Source: Sphingobacteriales bacterium
Lineage (GTDB): Bacteria > Bacteroidota > Bacteroidia > Chitinophagales > Chitinophagaceae
Assembly (NCBI GenBank): GCA_016219985.1
Contig: JACRJO010000032.1
Location: 62,001-126,000 of the forward strand
Length of the DNA: 64,000 bases
Direction of reading: 5' to 3'
Shown: positions 18,480-27,346 of the stretch, piece by piece
Layout of the letters: each line of letters starts with the position of its first letter
How positions within the stretch are numbered: the stretch's first letter is position 1
Notes under the pieces: model-generated
What the model saw: only the letters and a program-made list of their open reading frames with translations
Told to the model about the DNA's origin: nothing
The model's database searches: none
Translations under genes and position numbers: made by a program

Positions 18480-18875
18480 TCAGGCCTCTTCCAGAGGCAC
18501 TTTGGTCATGTCCAGGTAGAGGTTTTGAAATTCATGCAGCGACAGCGGAAAGTCGAAATGCCGTCGGTCTTCCCTCCACCACATTTCCATGTGGGAAAAA
18601 TTGTCTTTTTGGGGTATAAACACCCTGAATGAGTCCTTTTTATACTTCACCCCGCCTTCCAGTTCTTCCCGGGTAAAACCCAGGCGCAGCAAGCGGGCCT
18701 CGTTCAGCGGAACCCCGTGCATGTCTTCCTGGGTGTACCAGAATTCCTGGATCCCGTTGTCCACCAGTGCCTGATGCTCTTCCCGGCTCACTTTTACCAC
18801 AGTCCCTTCTCTCATGACACCCTCATCATCCACGGTAATGATGTCTCCTTCCCTGAGATTGTTGATTTTTAACAT
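18480..18875 (-). CDS. Conserved protein of unknown function, SH3-like N-terminus
   Basis: I do not recognise the family. The 131-residue soluble product has an N-terminal half rich in short beta strands ([20 protein letters not shown]), as in small SH3-like or KOW-like barrels. The C-terminal half is aromatic, with [21 protein letters not shown]. There is no signal peptide or membrane segment. It has its own terminator and a possible promoter (TATATTCG at 18903-18896 with GAAA, TTTC on the minus strand, 19 bases upstream). It therefore probably stands alone between the ABC exporter genes and the ribosomal operon. Confidence 0.75.
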   Translation of the reverse strand: MLKINNLREGDIITVDDEGVMREGTVVKVSREEHQALVDNGIQEFWYTQEDMHGVPLNEARLLRLGFTREELEGGVKYKKDSFRVFIPQKDNFSHMEMWWREDRRHFDFPLSLHEFQNLYLDMTKVPLEEA

Positions 18876-18936
18876 GGCAAACGTTTTTGGTTATCCGAAT
18901 ATAGAATTATTTGCCCGCTTTTGAAAGGGATTTTCC

Positions 18937-20055
18937 TCAGGATCGCTTATGATAATTCAGGACCGCCCAGCCGTTTAATACCAGGGCAAATCCCCCGACG
19001 GTCAGCAGCTCTCCCCGGATATCCCCCAGCCCGCTCCCCTTCAGTACCACCATCCGGATCACCCGGATAAAGTAGGTGACCGGGTTGGCCCGGGTAATGG
19101 CTTTCGCCCAGTCCGGCATGCTGTCGATAGATGTGTAGAGGCCGCTCATCAATACGAAAATCATCATCAGGAAAAAAGAGATCAGCATGGCCTGCTGCTG
19201 GGTATTGGCATAGGTGGAGATCAGCAAACCCAGTCCAAGCACGGCAAAGAGGTAGATACCCGCAAACGCATAAATAGTGAACAGGCTGCCCACCGGGACA
19301 ATCCCGTAAAAGTACCGGGCAATCACAAAGCCCACTGTAAATACAAGCAGGCCCAGCACCCAGAACGGAAGCAGTTTTCCCAGTATAAAATGGACTTTCC
19401 GCACCGGGGTTACATTGATCTGCTCGATCGTACCGATCTCTTTCTCTTTTACAATATTGATCGCCGTGAGATTGGCCCCAACCATGGTCAGCAACAGCAC
19501 CAGCATACCCGGCACCATGAATGCCTTGTACTCCATCAGCGGGTTGAACCAGTTGGAAGAAGTGATTTCAATACTTGTTTCGGGGCTGAACCGGGGAAAC
19601 TGGATCCATTCGGTCCGCACTTCCCGGTTATAATCCTGGATGATGCTGCGCAGGTAGGCACTCCCGAGCCCCGCCTTCACCCCGTTGATGGCATTCACGG
19701 CCAGGAAGAGCTTCGATTCATTTTCCTTTACCAATTGCCGCTCAAAAGAGGCCGGTATCTCCAGGATGATATCGGCCTTATCGTGCTCGATCCGTTCCAT
19801 GGCCCCGGCATAAGACCCTGTATAATCCGTGAGGATAAAATACCCCGAAGCGGTAACCTTGCTGACCAGGTTACGGGAATAAGAAGAATGATCATGATCG
19901 ATCACGGCGAGTTTGATATTCTTGATCTCGTAATCCGCCGCCCAGGGCAATACCATCAGCTGCATCACCGGCATCACAAAAATAAGCCGCAGGATCCCCG
20001 GGTCCCGGAAGATCTGGCGGAATTCCTTTTGCAGTAAAAAGCGCAATGTTCTCAT
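18937..20055 (-). CDS. ABC-2 type transporter permease (second of two)
   Basis: This is an inner-membrane permease of the ABC-2 (YbhR/YhhJ) type, 372 residues. One N-terminal membrane helix (FVMPVMQLMVLPWAADYEI) is followed by a periplasmic domain of about 150 residues, and then five C-terminal helices with the conserved NIVKEKEIGTIEQINVTPVR loop. Its ATG overlaps the stop of the preceding permease by four bases (ATGA). Together they supply the membrane half of a two-ATPase, two-permease exporter like the YbhGFSR system of enterobacteria, which exports drugs and cationic compounds. The actual substrate is unknown. Confidence 0.9.
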   Translation of the reverse strand: MRTLRFLLQKEFRQIFRDPGILRLIFVMPVMQLMVLPWAADYEIKNIKLAVIDHDHSSYSRNLVSKVTASGYFILTDYTGSYAGAMERIEHDKADIILEIPASFERQLVKENESKLFLAVNAINGVKAGLGSAYLRSIIQDYNREVRTEWIQFPRFSPETSIEITSSNWFNPLMEYKAFMVPGMLVLLLTMVGANLTAINIVKEKEIGTIEQINVTPVRKVHFILGKLLPFWVLGLLVFTVGFVIARYFYGIVPVGSLFTIYAFAGIYLFAVLGLGLLISTYANTQQQAMLISFFLMMIFVLMSGLYTSIDSMPDWAKAITRANPVTYFIRVIRMVVLKGSGLGDIRGELLTVGGFALVLNGWAVLNYHKRS

Positions 20056-21158
20056 GCCAACCGAATTTTAAAGTTCCGGATCGCCAGCCCCAGGAAAAAA
20101 ACCAGCATGCCGGACAGTACCAGTGTTTCCTTCCATACCGTATGCAGGCCGGTGCCTTTGATCATCACCGATTTTACAATGATATAGTACCATTTCGCCG
20201 GGACAATATTGGATACCGTGCGCAGGGGCAATGGCATATTCTCCACCGGGAACATAAAGCCGCTGAGCATCACCGTTGGCAAAAACATGCCGACCAGGGA
20301 AATGAACATGGCGGTTTGCTGCGACTCAGCCCCCGAGGAGATCAGCAAACCCAGTGACAATGACACCAGCGTGAATAAGAAGCTTTCACCAATGAGCAAT
20401 AAGAGGCTCCCGTTGACCGGCACATCCAGCACATACTTGCTTAATAACAGAATGCTCGCAATGTTTACCGAGGATAATAACAGGTACGGAACCGCTTTCG
20501 CCAGTACGATCCGGAACGGCTTCATCGGTGATACCAGCATGACCTCCATCGTCCCCATTTCCTTTTCCCGTACAATGGTGATGGCTGTCATCATGGTGCA
20601 AACCAGGAGCAGCACCATGGCCATCACCCCCGGTACAAAATTATAGGCCCCTTTGAGCTCCGGGTTATACAGCATCCGCATCTCCGTGGTTATGGTATAG
20701 GGCATTTTCCGGTTTTGCGTGATCCGGTTCTGGTAATCCATGATAATGGCCGATGCATAGTTCGTCAGCGTATTAGCCACATTGGGATCAGAAGCATCGG
20801 CGATCAGCTGTACCTGCGCTTTATTGAAATGCTGCAGGTCTTCATTGAAATGCGGGGGAAATATAACCGCCAGTTTCACTTTCCCTTTTTTAAAGCTGGC
20901 CCCGATTTCCCCGGGCGAATGTATCGCCTGCTCCACTTCAAAATAACGGCTGGCTTCCAGTTCGCTGACGAGAGAAGCAGTAGCCGCATCCCCCGACTGA
21001 TCCCAGATGGCAATTTTCGAATTCTTCACCTCGTTGGTCAGCGCAAATCCAAAAATGATGATCTGTGCCACCGGCATGGCCAGCAGGATGAACATCGTCC
21101 GTATATCGCGGAAGATGTGGTGGAATTCTTTTTTTACGAATGACAGGAATTGTTTCAT
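20052..21158 (-). CDS. ABC-2 type transporter permease (first of two)
   Basis: Permease paralogous to the next gene, 368 residues from the ATG at 21158 (MKQFLSFVKKEFHHIFRDIR). It has the same plan: one helix, a periplasmic domain, then a bundle of five helices starting after TAITIVREKEMGTMEVMLVSP. The frame continues upstream to 21260, but that part is translated from a palindromic repeat and lacks family similarity, so the shorter start is used. It is the fifth gene of the tetR-led exporter cluster and is coupled to the following permease by a four-base overlap. Confidence 0.9.
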   Translation of the reverse strand: MKQFLSFVKKEFHHIFRDIRTMFILLAMPVAQIIIFGFALTNEVKNSKIAIWDQSGDAATASLVSELEASRYFEVEQAIHSPGEIGASFKKGKVKLAVIFPPHFNEDLQHFNKAQVQLIADASDPNVANTLTNYASAIIMDYQNRITQNRKMPYTITTEMRMLYNPELKGAYNFVPGVMAMVLLLVCTMMTAITIVREKEMGTMEVMLVSPMKPFRIVLAKAVPYLLLSSVNIASILLLSKYVLDVPVNGSLLLLIGESFLFTLVSLSLGLLISSGAESQQTAMFISLVGMFLPTVMLSGFMFPVENMPLPLRTVSNIVPAKWYYIIVKSVMIKGTGLHTVWKETLVLSGMLVFFLGLAIRNFKIRLA

Positions 21159-21165
21159 ATATATT

Positions 21166-21290
21166 ATCAAGAACCAAGATGCCAAGATGCCCAAGAACCC
21201 TGCCTGCTCGCCTCGCGGCGAAGCGGGCCGGCAGGCAGGCAAATAAGAACCAAATATCAAGATCCAAATAAGGCCAATATTTAAATTCCA
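21166..21290. repeat. Composite intergenic repeat with GC palindrome
   Basis: Words CAAGAACCAAGATGCCAAGA lie left and AAGAACCAAATATCAAGATCC right of a 41-base GC palindrome at 21199-21239 (arms CCTGCCTGC / GCAGGCAGG, centre CGCCTCGCGGCGAAGCGGG). A second copy with a shorter palindrome is at 34416-34506. Confidence 0.75.
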
Positions 21291-21427
21291 AAACCTTCTA
21301 AGCAGCGTTTCGGTGCAAAGGATAGATAATCCTAACTAATAAACCCTTCCCCCCATAGTACATTTACAAACTTTCAGACTCCTCCAATTGGCTAATTGGC
21401 TAATTGGCACATTATCTAATTAGCTAA

Positions 21428-22171
21428 TTAATCAGCAGTCCTCACTGCCTTCCTCGCGAGTTTCAGAAAAACCTCATCCATCGATACCGCGTTAAAAGTC
21501 TTTTTCAGCCCGCCCGGCGTATCCAGCGCATCAATCCGTCCATCCACCATAATGCTCACCCGGTTACAATATTCTGCCTCATCCATATAGTGCGTGGTTA
21601 CGAAAACGGTGATACCGGAAGCGGCGGCTTCATAGATCAGGTTCCAGAATTCTCTCCGGGTAACAGGATCCACCCCGCCCGTGGGTTCGTCCAGGAATAC
21701 CAGCCGGGGTTCGTGGAAAATAGCCACGGAGAAAGCCAGTTTTTGTTTCCACCCAAGGGGCAGGGACTTCACCAGTTTATCGGCTTCCCCGCTAAGGTGG
21801 AGTTCCTTTAACACGATCCCTGTTTTCTCCCGGATAAAGGAACTGCTCTTCCCGTAGATACCTGCATAGAACCGGATATTTTCCCTCACTGTTAAATCCT
21901 CATAGAGTGAAAATTTCTGGCTCATGTACCCGATATTCCGTTTGATCTTTTCATTTTCCCGGTACACATCAAAGCCTGCCACCGTGGCTTTTCCCGATGT
22001 GGGCATGGACAGGCCCGACAACATCCGCATGGCCGTAGTCTTGCCGGCCCCATTGGCGCCGAGAAAACCAAAGATCTCGCCCCGGTTCACTTCAAAGGAA
22101 ATCGCATCCACTGCCGTGAAATCGCCGAAGCGCTTTGTTAATTTTTCTGCTATAATAACTTTGTCTGACAT
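21428..22171 (-). CDS. ABC transporter ATP-binding protein (second of two)
   Basis: Cytoplasmic ATPase subunit, 247 residues, with Walker A GANGAGKT, Q-loop YMSQKFSLYEDLTV, Walker B LVFLDEPTGGVD and the switch histidine in TTHYMDEAEYC. The signature motif is SLPLGWKQK rather than LSGGQ, as in the RbbA/YbhF group of ABC-2 exporter ATPases. It follows the first ATPase by 143 bases and precedes the two permeases, and likely forms a heterodimer with the other ATPase. The gap to the permease holds a GC palindrome and a TAATTAGC-type tandem at 21388-21432. Confidence 0.92.
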   Translation of the reverse strand: MSDKVIIAEKLTKRFGDFTAVDAISFEVNRGEIFGFLGANGAGKTTAMRMLSGLSMPTSGKATVAGFDVYRENEKIKRNIGYMSQKFSLYEDLTVRENIRFYAGIYGKSSSFIREKTGIVLKELHLSGEADKLVKSLPLGWKQKLAFSVAIFHEPRLVFLDEPTGGVDPVTRREFWNLIYEAAASGITVFVTTHYMDEAEYCNRVSIMVDGRIDALDTPGGLKKTFNAVSMDEVFLKLARKAVRTAD

Positions 22172-22189
22172 ATAAAATCAAAAGTAAAA

Positions 22190-22317
22190 CCTGCCCACCG
22201 GAGCTTTAGCGCAGGCGGGAGCCAAAAAGCCTAAAGCGGGAAGATTTCGCTATTTTGCCCAGCCCCTACTACCTACCGACTACCGACTACCGACTACTAA
22301 CTACCGACTACAGACTA
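22190..22317. repeat. Palindrome plus ACTACCGACTAC tandem between the two ATPase genes
   Basis: CCTGCCCACCGGAGC...GCGCAGGCGGG at 22190-22219 is an imperfect GC palindrome. At 22262-22317 the word ACTACCGACTACTAACTAC is repeated several times and runs into the stop codon of the upstream ATPase gene. Confidence 0.7.
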
Positions 22318-23232
22318 CCTCCCGTCCCTCATCAACCCCATAAAACAATCCTCAATATCCGGTTCCGCATCCTTCAGCTCGAATTCGAATCCTCTTTTTA
22401 CCAGGTAAGCTTCCAGTTCCTGCCTGCCCGCTCCCTTCATCACGGCATGATGATATTCCCCAAAGGGATACGCATCCGCAACAGCAGGGTGTTCCTTTAA
22501 TGCCTGGAGCAGGGGCAGCATTTGCCCCGCTTTCACGGCCAGCAGCTTTTTTCCAAATTGCTGTACAATCCCCTGTGGCGTATCAATGGACAGGATATGT
22601 CCTGACTGGATCAGCGCCACGCGGTCGCAGAGACTGGCTTCATCCATATAGGGCGTGGAGACCAGGATCGTAATGCCCTGTGCCTTCAGCCGCTTCAGCA
22701 TTTCCCAGAATTCTTTCCTGGAAACAGCATCCACCCCGGTGGTGGGTTCATCCAGGAATAAAACGGAAGGCCGGTGGATCAGGGCACAGCTCAGGGCCAG
22801 TTTTTGCTTCATACCACCGGATAATTTGCCTGCACGACGGTCCTTAAAAGGTTCGATCTGTGAGTAGATATCCTTTATCAGGTCATAATTCTCTTCAACC
22901 GTAGTATTAAAAATGGTAGCAAAAAAATCAAGGTTCTCTTTTACGGTCAGGTCCTGGTACAGGGAAAAACGTCCCGGCATATAACCCACCCGTTTCCGGA
23001 TCTCTTTATAATCCTTCACCACATCAAATCCGTCCACGGTGGCAGAACCTTCTTCGGCCAGCAATAAGGTAGTCAGCACCCGGAACAGGGAAGTCTTTCC
23101 CGCCCCATCAGGACCGATCAGGCCAAACAGCTCCCCTTTCTTTACGTCAAAGCTGATACCGTGCAGGGCTGTGACAACGGATTTCTTTTTTCCGTATCGC
23201 TTGATGATATTGTTTACTGTTACTGCTGTCAT
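22315..23232 (-). CDS. ABC transporter ATP-binding protein (first of two)
   Basis: ATPase subunit of 305 residues with Walker A GPDGAGKTS, signature KLSGGMKQK, Walker B VLFLDEPTTGVD and a tyrosine-containing switch (VSTPYMDEASLC) where most family members have histidine. The C-terminal ~90 residues form the extra domain typical of this exporter branch. It is paired with the second ATPase just downstream. In enterobacterial relatives the two ATPase domains are fused in one chain; here they are separate genes. It lies behind the adaptor gene with a gap of 165 bases containing AT-rich repeats. Confidence 0.92.
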   Translation of the reverse strand: MTAVTVNNIIKRYGKKKSVVTALHGISFDVKKGELFGLIGPDGAGKTSLFRVLTTLLLAEEGSATVDGFDVVKDYKEIRKRVGYMPGRFSLYQDLTVKENLDFFATIFNTTVEENYDLIKDIYSQIEPFKDRRAGKLSGGMKQKLALSCALIHRPSVLFLDEPTTGVDAVSRKEFWEMLKRLKAQGITILVSTPYMDEASLCDRVALIQSGHILSIDTPQGIVQQFGKKLLAVKAGQMLPLLQALKEHPAVADAYPFGEYHHAVMKGAGRQELEAYLVKRGFEFELKDAEPDIEDCFMGLMRDGR

Positions 23233-23397
23233 TTAGAAATCCTGTTCATTGTTTAACTAAACCCTTCCGGGGTTTCTTTTTCTCCGTTCATTTACCCAGG
23301 TCAATAATCAATAATTAAATAATAATCGAAAATCATCCGCTGACTACCTGGCAGAAGTATTTATCCTTTTTGAATGCCCCATACTACCGACTACCGA

Positions 23398-24351
23398 CTA
23401 TCGACTTCCCTCTCCCCCAAACTTCACTTCCCCATACATCCCGATCTTCAGGTACCCGTCATTCTTCACTTTGATCTTTGCTGCATAAACAAGATTGGCC
23501 CTTTCGTCCCTTGTCTGAATCGTCTTGGGTGTAAACTCCGCTTTATCGGATATCCAGGTAATGGTACCCGGCATTTCCTTGTATTTTTTTTCGCCCTCAT
23601 CCACCAGTACTTTTACCGCCTGGCCCAGTTTGATTTGTGACAACTGCGTACCGGTTACATAAGCCCGGAGGGTCATCGTGGACAGATCGGCGATCTTATA
23701 CAGGGCTTTGCCGGCAGCGGTCATTTCCCCTTCCTCTGCGTATTTCGCTATGACCGTACCTGCCACGGGGTTCACAATACCGGATTTCTTTAACTGGTCA
23801 TCCAGTTGGGCTACTCTTTTCTGTAACGGCTTCCCTTCGCTGAGTATGCTCCGGTTCTGGGTGGCCACATTGTTTTTTTGTACATTGATCTGTTGCTCCG
23901 TAACCGATATATTTTTCCGGGCCACATCAACCTGGGCATTGATATCATCGAGCTGTTTACCGGTAGCCGCATCCTGTTTCAGCAGGTTCTGGATACGGGC
24001 CTGCTCATGCAAGAAATTATTCAGTTGTGACTGCTGGACGGCCAGCTGGTTCTCCAGCAACCTTACCTGCGGGGACACGTCGGCGGTCTTTTCCCCCAGC
24101 GCCGCGATGTTGGCTTCCACCTGTTCCTTTTGCAGGGCTATATTCGTGGCATCCACCAGGCCCACCACGCTGTCCCGGGCGATGGACTGTCCTTCTTCCA
24201 CAGAAAAGCGAATGAGCTTTCCCGTCAGTTCGGAAGAAACGATCACTTCATTGGTTTCGAAGGTGCCGCTGGCATCGTATTTCCCGTTCCCGTTAGTACA
24301 GGCGGAAAAAATGAATAAAACAATAAAGGCTGCACTGGATAGATACTTCAT
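23398..24351 (-). CDS. HlyD/EmrA-type periplasmic adaptor lipoprotein
   Basis: Membrane fusion protein, 317 residues, that links the inner-membrane pump to the outer-membrane channel. A signal peptide with lipobox FSAC marks it as a lipoprotein. A biotinyl-lipoyl half motif (SSELTGKLIRFSVEEGQSI) is followed by a long coiled coil (residues ~75-175, rich in Gln/Glu/Asn), the second lipoyl half (VNPVAGTVIAKYAEEGEM) and a beta-barrel domain ending KIGMYGEVKFGG. It is third in the tetR-led unit, between tolC and the ATPases, the standard place for the adaptor. Confidence 0.92.
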   Translation of the reverse strand: MKYLSSAAFIVLFIFSACTNGNGKYDASGTFETNEVIVSSELTGKLIRFSVEEGQSIARDSVVGLVDATNIALQKEQVEANIAALGEKTADVSPQVRLLENQLAVQQSQLNNFLHEQARIQNLLKQDAATGKQLDDINAQVDVARKNISVTEQQINVQKNNVATQNRSILSEGKPLQKRVAQLDDQLKKSGIVNPVAGTVIAKYAEEGEMTAAGKALYKIADLSTMTLRAYVTGTQLSQIKLGQAVKVLVDEGEKKYKEMPGTITWISDKAEFTPKTIQTRDERANLVYAAKIKVKNDGYLKIGMYGEVKFGGEGSR

Positions 24352-24389
24352 AGAAAAACTTTTAATGACTGCCTCTGCCGGAGGCCGGG

Positions 24390-25655
24390 TTATTTTCCTA
24401 AAAGGGTTTGATAATTGATCTGCGCCTGGAGCAATTGCACCCGGTGCGTGATCAGCGTCTGCCGGGCCTGGTCTTCGGCATTGACTTCTTTTAAATAATC
24501 ATTGGCCGTGATCACGCCGTTTTCCAGCTGCGCTTTGGCGGCATCGGTCACGGTGCTGCGCAGGGAAATGATCTCATGGTCCGAACCGATCAGCCGCTGC
24601 AGCTTGTCCATCTCTGCCTTTTGCTGTTTCAGTTGTGCATTCGTATTCAGCAAAAATGTCTCCTTTTGCACTTCCACCATTTTTTGGTTGACCAGCACCT
24701 GTTCTTTTTCTCTTTTTTTCGTGTATAGACCTCCGAGCGACCAGTTGAAACGGAGCCCGCCAACTGAATAAAAAGCGAAATCGTTCTTCAGCATATTCAG
24801 TCCGGGGCGCCCGTATCCTGCCTGGGCAAATAAACTGGCCTTTGGCAGGTTCTTCGCCGTGATCAGTTTATCCTGTTGCCCGATCAGCTTTTCCTGTTCC
24901 TTGTATAATTTCAGTTCGGGCCGGTCAATAGCAGGATCCGCTGCTGCAACCGGGGCAACCGGCTGTTCCAGTTTTACCGTCTCATTTAATTCCTGTCCCA
25001 CGAACAGGGATAATGCATCCACAAGGCCCTTCCTTGAACTGCTGGTCTCAATGGCCCGTTGTTCCGCCTTCAGCAATTCGGCTTTCAGCATATTCAGGTT
25101 CGATTTAAAAGCCACCCCGTTCTGCACCTGGGCTTCCAGTTTCTTAATACCGGTTTCAATATCTTTTTTTACCAGCTCAACTTGCTTTAGTTGCTCATCG
25201 AGGTAAAGAATGCCCAGGAAGAGTTGGTTAATCCGCTCCCTGACTTTGTATAATTCCACTTCCACCTTCTGGTTTTCCACCGAAGCATTTAACTGCTGCA
25301 GGGCTTTTTGTTCTTTCGTAAGCCCCCCGTCGTAGATCAGCTGATTTACGTCCGCCACTACTTTATATTGGTCTTTATTGGGAGATTCAATAGCAAATCC
25401 GGGGATGGAGACCGGGACGCTGGTCACATCGGACTGGTAAGTAGCCTGCCCGTTCAGGGAAAACTGGGGAAGAAATCCTTTTTGCAGGTTTTCCACGCTG
25501 ATACCCGCTGTTTGCCGGACAAGATCCTTTTGCCGGACAGCCGGGTAATTCTTTTGCGCGAGTACATAAGCTTCAGGCAAGCTGAGCTCCTGCAAGGGTT
25601 GCGCGCCGGCCTGGAGGGCGAACCAGAGAAACCCGGTTAATACGATTTGTTTCAT
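24390..25655 (-). CDS. TolC-family outer-membrane efflux channel
   Basis: Outer-membrane factor of 421 residues with a signal peptide (ending LQAGAQ) and two long alpha-helical repeats of the OEP family. The first contains LPEAYVLAQKNYPAVRQKDL and the second QLENGVITANDYLKEVNAED. It forms the exit duct for the ABC exporter encoded downstream. It is the first structural gene of the unit; a TTAACCA-AT-TAGTTAA dyad at 25670-25685 lies between its start and the regulator's stop, suggesting that the TetR protein also acts directly here. Confidence 0.92.
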   Translation of the reverse strand: MKQIVLTGFLWFALQAGAQPLQELSLPEAYVLAQKNYPAVRQKDLVRQTAGISVENLQKGFLPQFSLNGQATYQSDVTSVPVSIPGFAIESPNKDQYKVVADVNQLIYDGGLTKEQKALQQLNASVENQKVEVELYKVRERINQLFLGILYLDEQLKQVELVKKDIETGIKKLEAQVQNGVAFKSNLNMLKAELLKAEQRAIETSSSRKGLVDALSLFVGQELNETVKLEQPVAPVAAADPAIDRPELKLYKEQEKLIGQQDKLITAKNLPKASLFAQAGYGRPGLNMLKNDFAFYSVGGLRFNWSLGGLYTKKREKEQVLVNQKMVEVQKETFLLNTNAQLKQQKAEMDKLQRLIGSDHEIISLRSTVTDAAKAQLENGVITANDYLKEVNAEDQARQTLITHRVQLLQAQINYQTLLGK

Positions 25656-25669
25656 CCTCTTTTATTTAA

Positions 25670-25685
25670 TTAACCAATTAGTTAA
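25670..25685. promoter_or_regulatory. Candidate TetR operator upstream of tolC
   Basis: TTAACCA-AT-TAGTTAA is an inverted repeat with one mismatched position per arm pair. It has the same half-site and two-base spacer as the two dyads at 26322 and 26353 in front of the regulator gene. Confidence 0.6.
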
Positions 25686-25701
25686 TTCACGGGTAAAAAA
25701 A

Positions 25702-26319
25702 TTACTTCTTAATCGAGTCAATTATAAATTTCGGAATCTCTTTTTTCCGCTGTTCCATCGTGGCCCGGAACTGCCATTCGTCTAATCCCAGGTTTTTCTG
25801 GAACATGGGTTTGGCCACAAAGGGGAAGATGGTCATTGAGATCAGGTTCATCAGCAGGTTCAGGGGGCTGATCCGCCGGATCGTACCCTTTGCCACTTCC
25901 TGCTCAATCTGGGCGAGGAATTTCTCGGGTTTCGGCACATTCCGGCCCTTCCAGACCTTGCCCAGGAAATAGTCCGGGTCACGGTTGATCTCATTCAGCA
26001 CAAACAGCGGCAGGTAAGGATTCTCCAATACAATACTGATATATTCCGAACAAAACCGCTCGATCTTTTCAAAGAGAGGCTGATCGGATAAAAAAATCTC
26101 GTTGATCCGGGGAAAGAGGCGGCCGGCGGCTTCCATAAAGATCACTTCGAAAAGTTGTTCCTTATTTTTAAAGTAATAATGGAGCAGGGCCTTGTTGATC
26201 CCTGCTTCATCTGCAATATCCTGCATCCGCGCACCCGCCATTCCCTGCTGTACAAAGATTTTCTTGGCGGCAGCCAGGATTTTCTCTTCTGTACTTTTAT
26301 CTTTCTTTACAATTGTCAT
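25702..26319 (-). CDS. TetR-family transcriptional regulator of the exporter
   Basis: 205-residue repressor. The N-terminal helix-turn-helix domain reads STEEKILAAAKKIFVQQGMA, then ADEAGINKALLHYYFKNKEQL, the classical TetR signature. The C-terminal ligand-binding part is helical and not assignable to a ligand. A non-standard extension in frame to 26340 would cross an operator dyad, so the ATG at 26319 is used. It precedes tolC by 46 bases. Its promoter region carries two matching dyads that overlap and follow the -7 box, so autorepression is likely, with the pump genes derepressed by substrate. Confidence 0.93.
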   Translation of the reverse strand: MTIVKKDKSTEEKILAAAKKIFVQQGMAGARMQDIADEAGINKALLHYYFKNKEQLFEVIFMEAAGRLFPRINEIFLSDQPLFEKIERFCSEYISIVLENPYLPLFVLNEINRDPDYFLGKVWKGRNVPKPEKFLAQIEQEVAKGTIRRISPLNLLMNLISMTIFPFVAKPMFQKNLGLDEWQFRATMEQRKKEIPKFIIDSIKK

Positions 26320-26321
26320 TT

Positions 26322-26337
26322 TTAACCAAATGGTTAA
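26322..26337. promoter_or_regulatory. TetR operator 1 (downstream of the -7 box)
   Basis: TTAACCA-AA-TGGTTAA: perfect 7-bp arms with a two-base spacer. It lies between the promoter and the tetR start codon and is 31 bp, about three helical turns, from operator 2. Confidence 0.75.
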
Positions 26338-26369
26338 CAAAGATGAACAAAATTAACCAAATGGTCAAA
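26338..26369 (-). promoter_or_regulatory. Promoter of the tetR-led exporter operon
   Basis: On the minus strand TTTG (26369-26366) is followed after exactly 20 bases by CATCTTTG (26345-26338), a 7/8 match to TAnnTTTG. The spacer overlaps operator 2 and the -7 box abuts operator 1. Confidence 0.65.
26353..26368. promoter_or_regulatory. TetR operator 2 (within the promoter)
   Basis: TTAACCA-AA-TGGTCAA, one mismatch from operator 1. It covers the -33 element and the start of the spacer, a position that would block RNA polymerase. Confidence 0.7.
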
Positions 26370-26427
26370 TTTTTATTTCAGGGCTGCTGTTCATCGTCAG
26401 GACGTGCCAACACCCAACAGCTAACAC

Positions 26428-27255
26428 CTATTTCAACGAATAATTAAAGGAGAACTGGTAAATCGGCCGGTAATAATCGATCTCCGGTTTTTTTGTGTAT
26501 TTATAATATACGACGCGGATATTCACCAGCCGGGTGATCTCCACCCCCCAGGCAATGGAATAACCCGTATAGGATCCATTCGTCCGGATACCAGGCATGA
26601 ACTCTTTTAGCTGGGAAGGATTGGTATAACAGCCAATATATCGCCAGGCCAGCCAGGATACACCGAGGTTCTTATTATTGGATCGTTCCCAGGCGCCGGT
26701 CTGCAGGTACAGCCCGAGTGAGCCAAAACTGTTGAGAAAGTTCACGGGCTTACCGGTCTGCGGATCGGTGATTTCCCCGGTACGCACACCGCTGAGTACT
26801 CTTTCCCCCAAATGATAGAGCAAACCCATCTTGGTCAGTTTCTCCTTTTTCCGGGTTAGGAAAATAACTCCGTCCACCGACAAATTGGCGATACCGCTTA
26901 AAGGATTGATAAAATTGGTAACCAGCACCTCATTGCTTTGCTGGATGCCCGGTTGTAAATGCTGGAAATTATTGGAAGAGACCCCGGAATAAAAAGAAAG
27001 CGGGAGGGCAAACTTTCCCGGTTCACCAATGAACAACCGGATAAAACGGGCCGAAGCATTGACCTGCCCGCTGTTAATAATATCAATAAAGCCACTGGTG
27101 AAGATTTCCGGTTTATAACCGGGAGATACCGGGTTGCCTGAAGCCCCGGACCGGGCTGGCTGTAAACTGTCAGCTGTTTTCTGTACCGCCACCGCCCCCT
27201 GTGGCAATAACAGGTCCGGCAGCAGGAGAAGCCACAATAACAGGACAGGTTTCAT
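26428..27255 (-). CDS. Exported protein, probable outer-membrane beta barrel
   Basis: Family not recognised. The 275-residue product has a leucine-rich signal peptide and a short Ser/Gln/Pro-rich stretch. Alternating hydrophobic segments rich in Gly, Tyr and Phe follow and end PIYQFSFNYSLK, which suggests a small outer-membrane barrel. There is no lipobox. It lies between the TlpA-like gene and tetR on the same strand; the 91-base gap upstream has no clear terminator, so it may be read with the TlpA gene. Confidence 0.7.
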   Translation of the reverse strand: MKPVLLLWLLLLPDLLLPQGAVAVQKTADSLQPARSGASGNPVSPGYKPEIFTSGFIDIINSGQVNASARFIRLFIGEPGKFALPLSFYSGVSSNNFQHLQPGIQQSNEVLVTNFINPLSGIANLSVDGVIFLTRKKEKLTKMGLLYHLGERVLSGVRTGEITDPQTGKPVNFLNSFGSLGLYLQTGAWERSNNKNLGVSWLAWRYIGCYTNPSQLKEFMPGIRTNGSYTGYSIAWGVEITRLVNIRVVYYKYTKKPEIDYYRPIYQFSFNYSLK

Positions 27256-27346
27256 AATAAAACAGCATGTGGAATAAATAAAATAACAACCCCTCCCGGT
27301 AATTCCCGGGATAACGGCGATTGAAGAAAGAAAAAAGCGCCTGACT

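Noticed and set aside
20052..21260. Longer start for the first permease (21260)
   Set aside because: The additional 34 codons are translated from the GC palindrome and AAGAACC words of a repeat, and family members start at the MKQF position.
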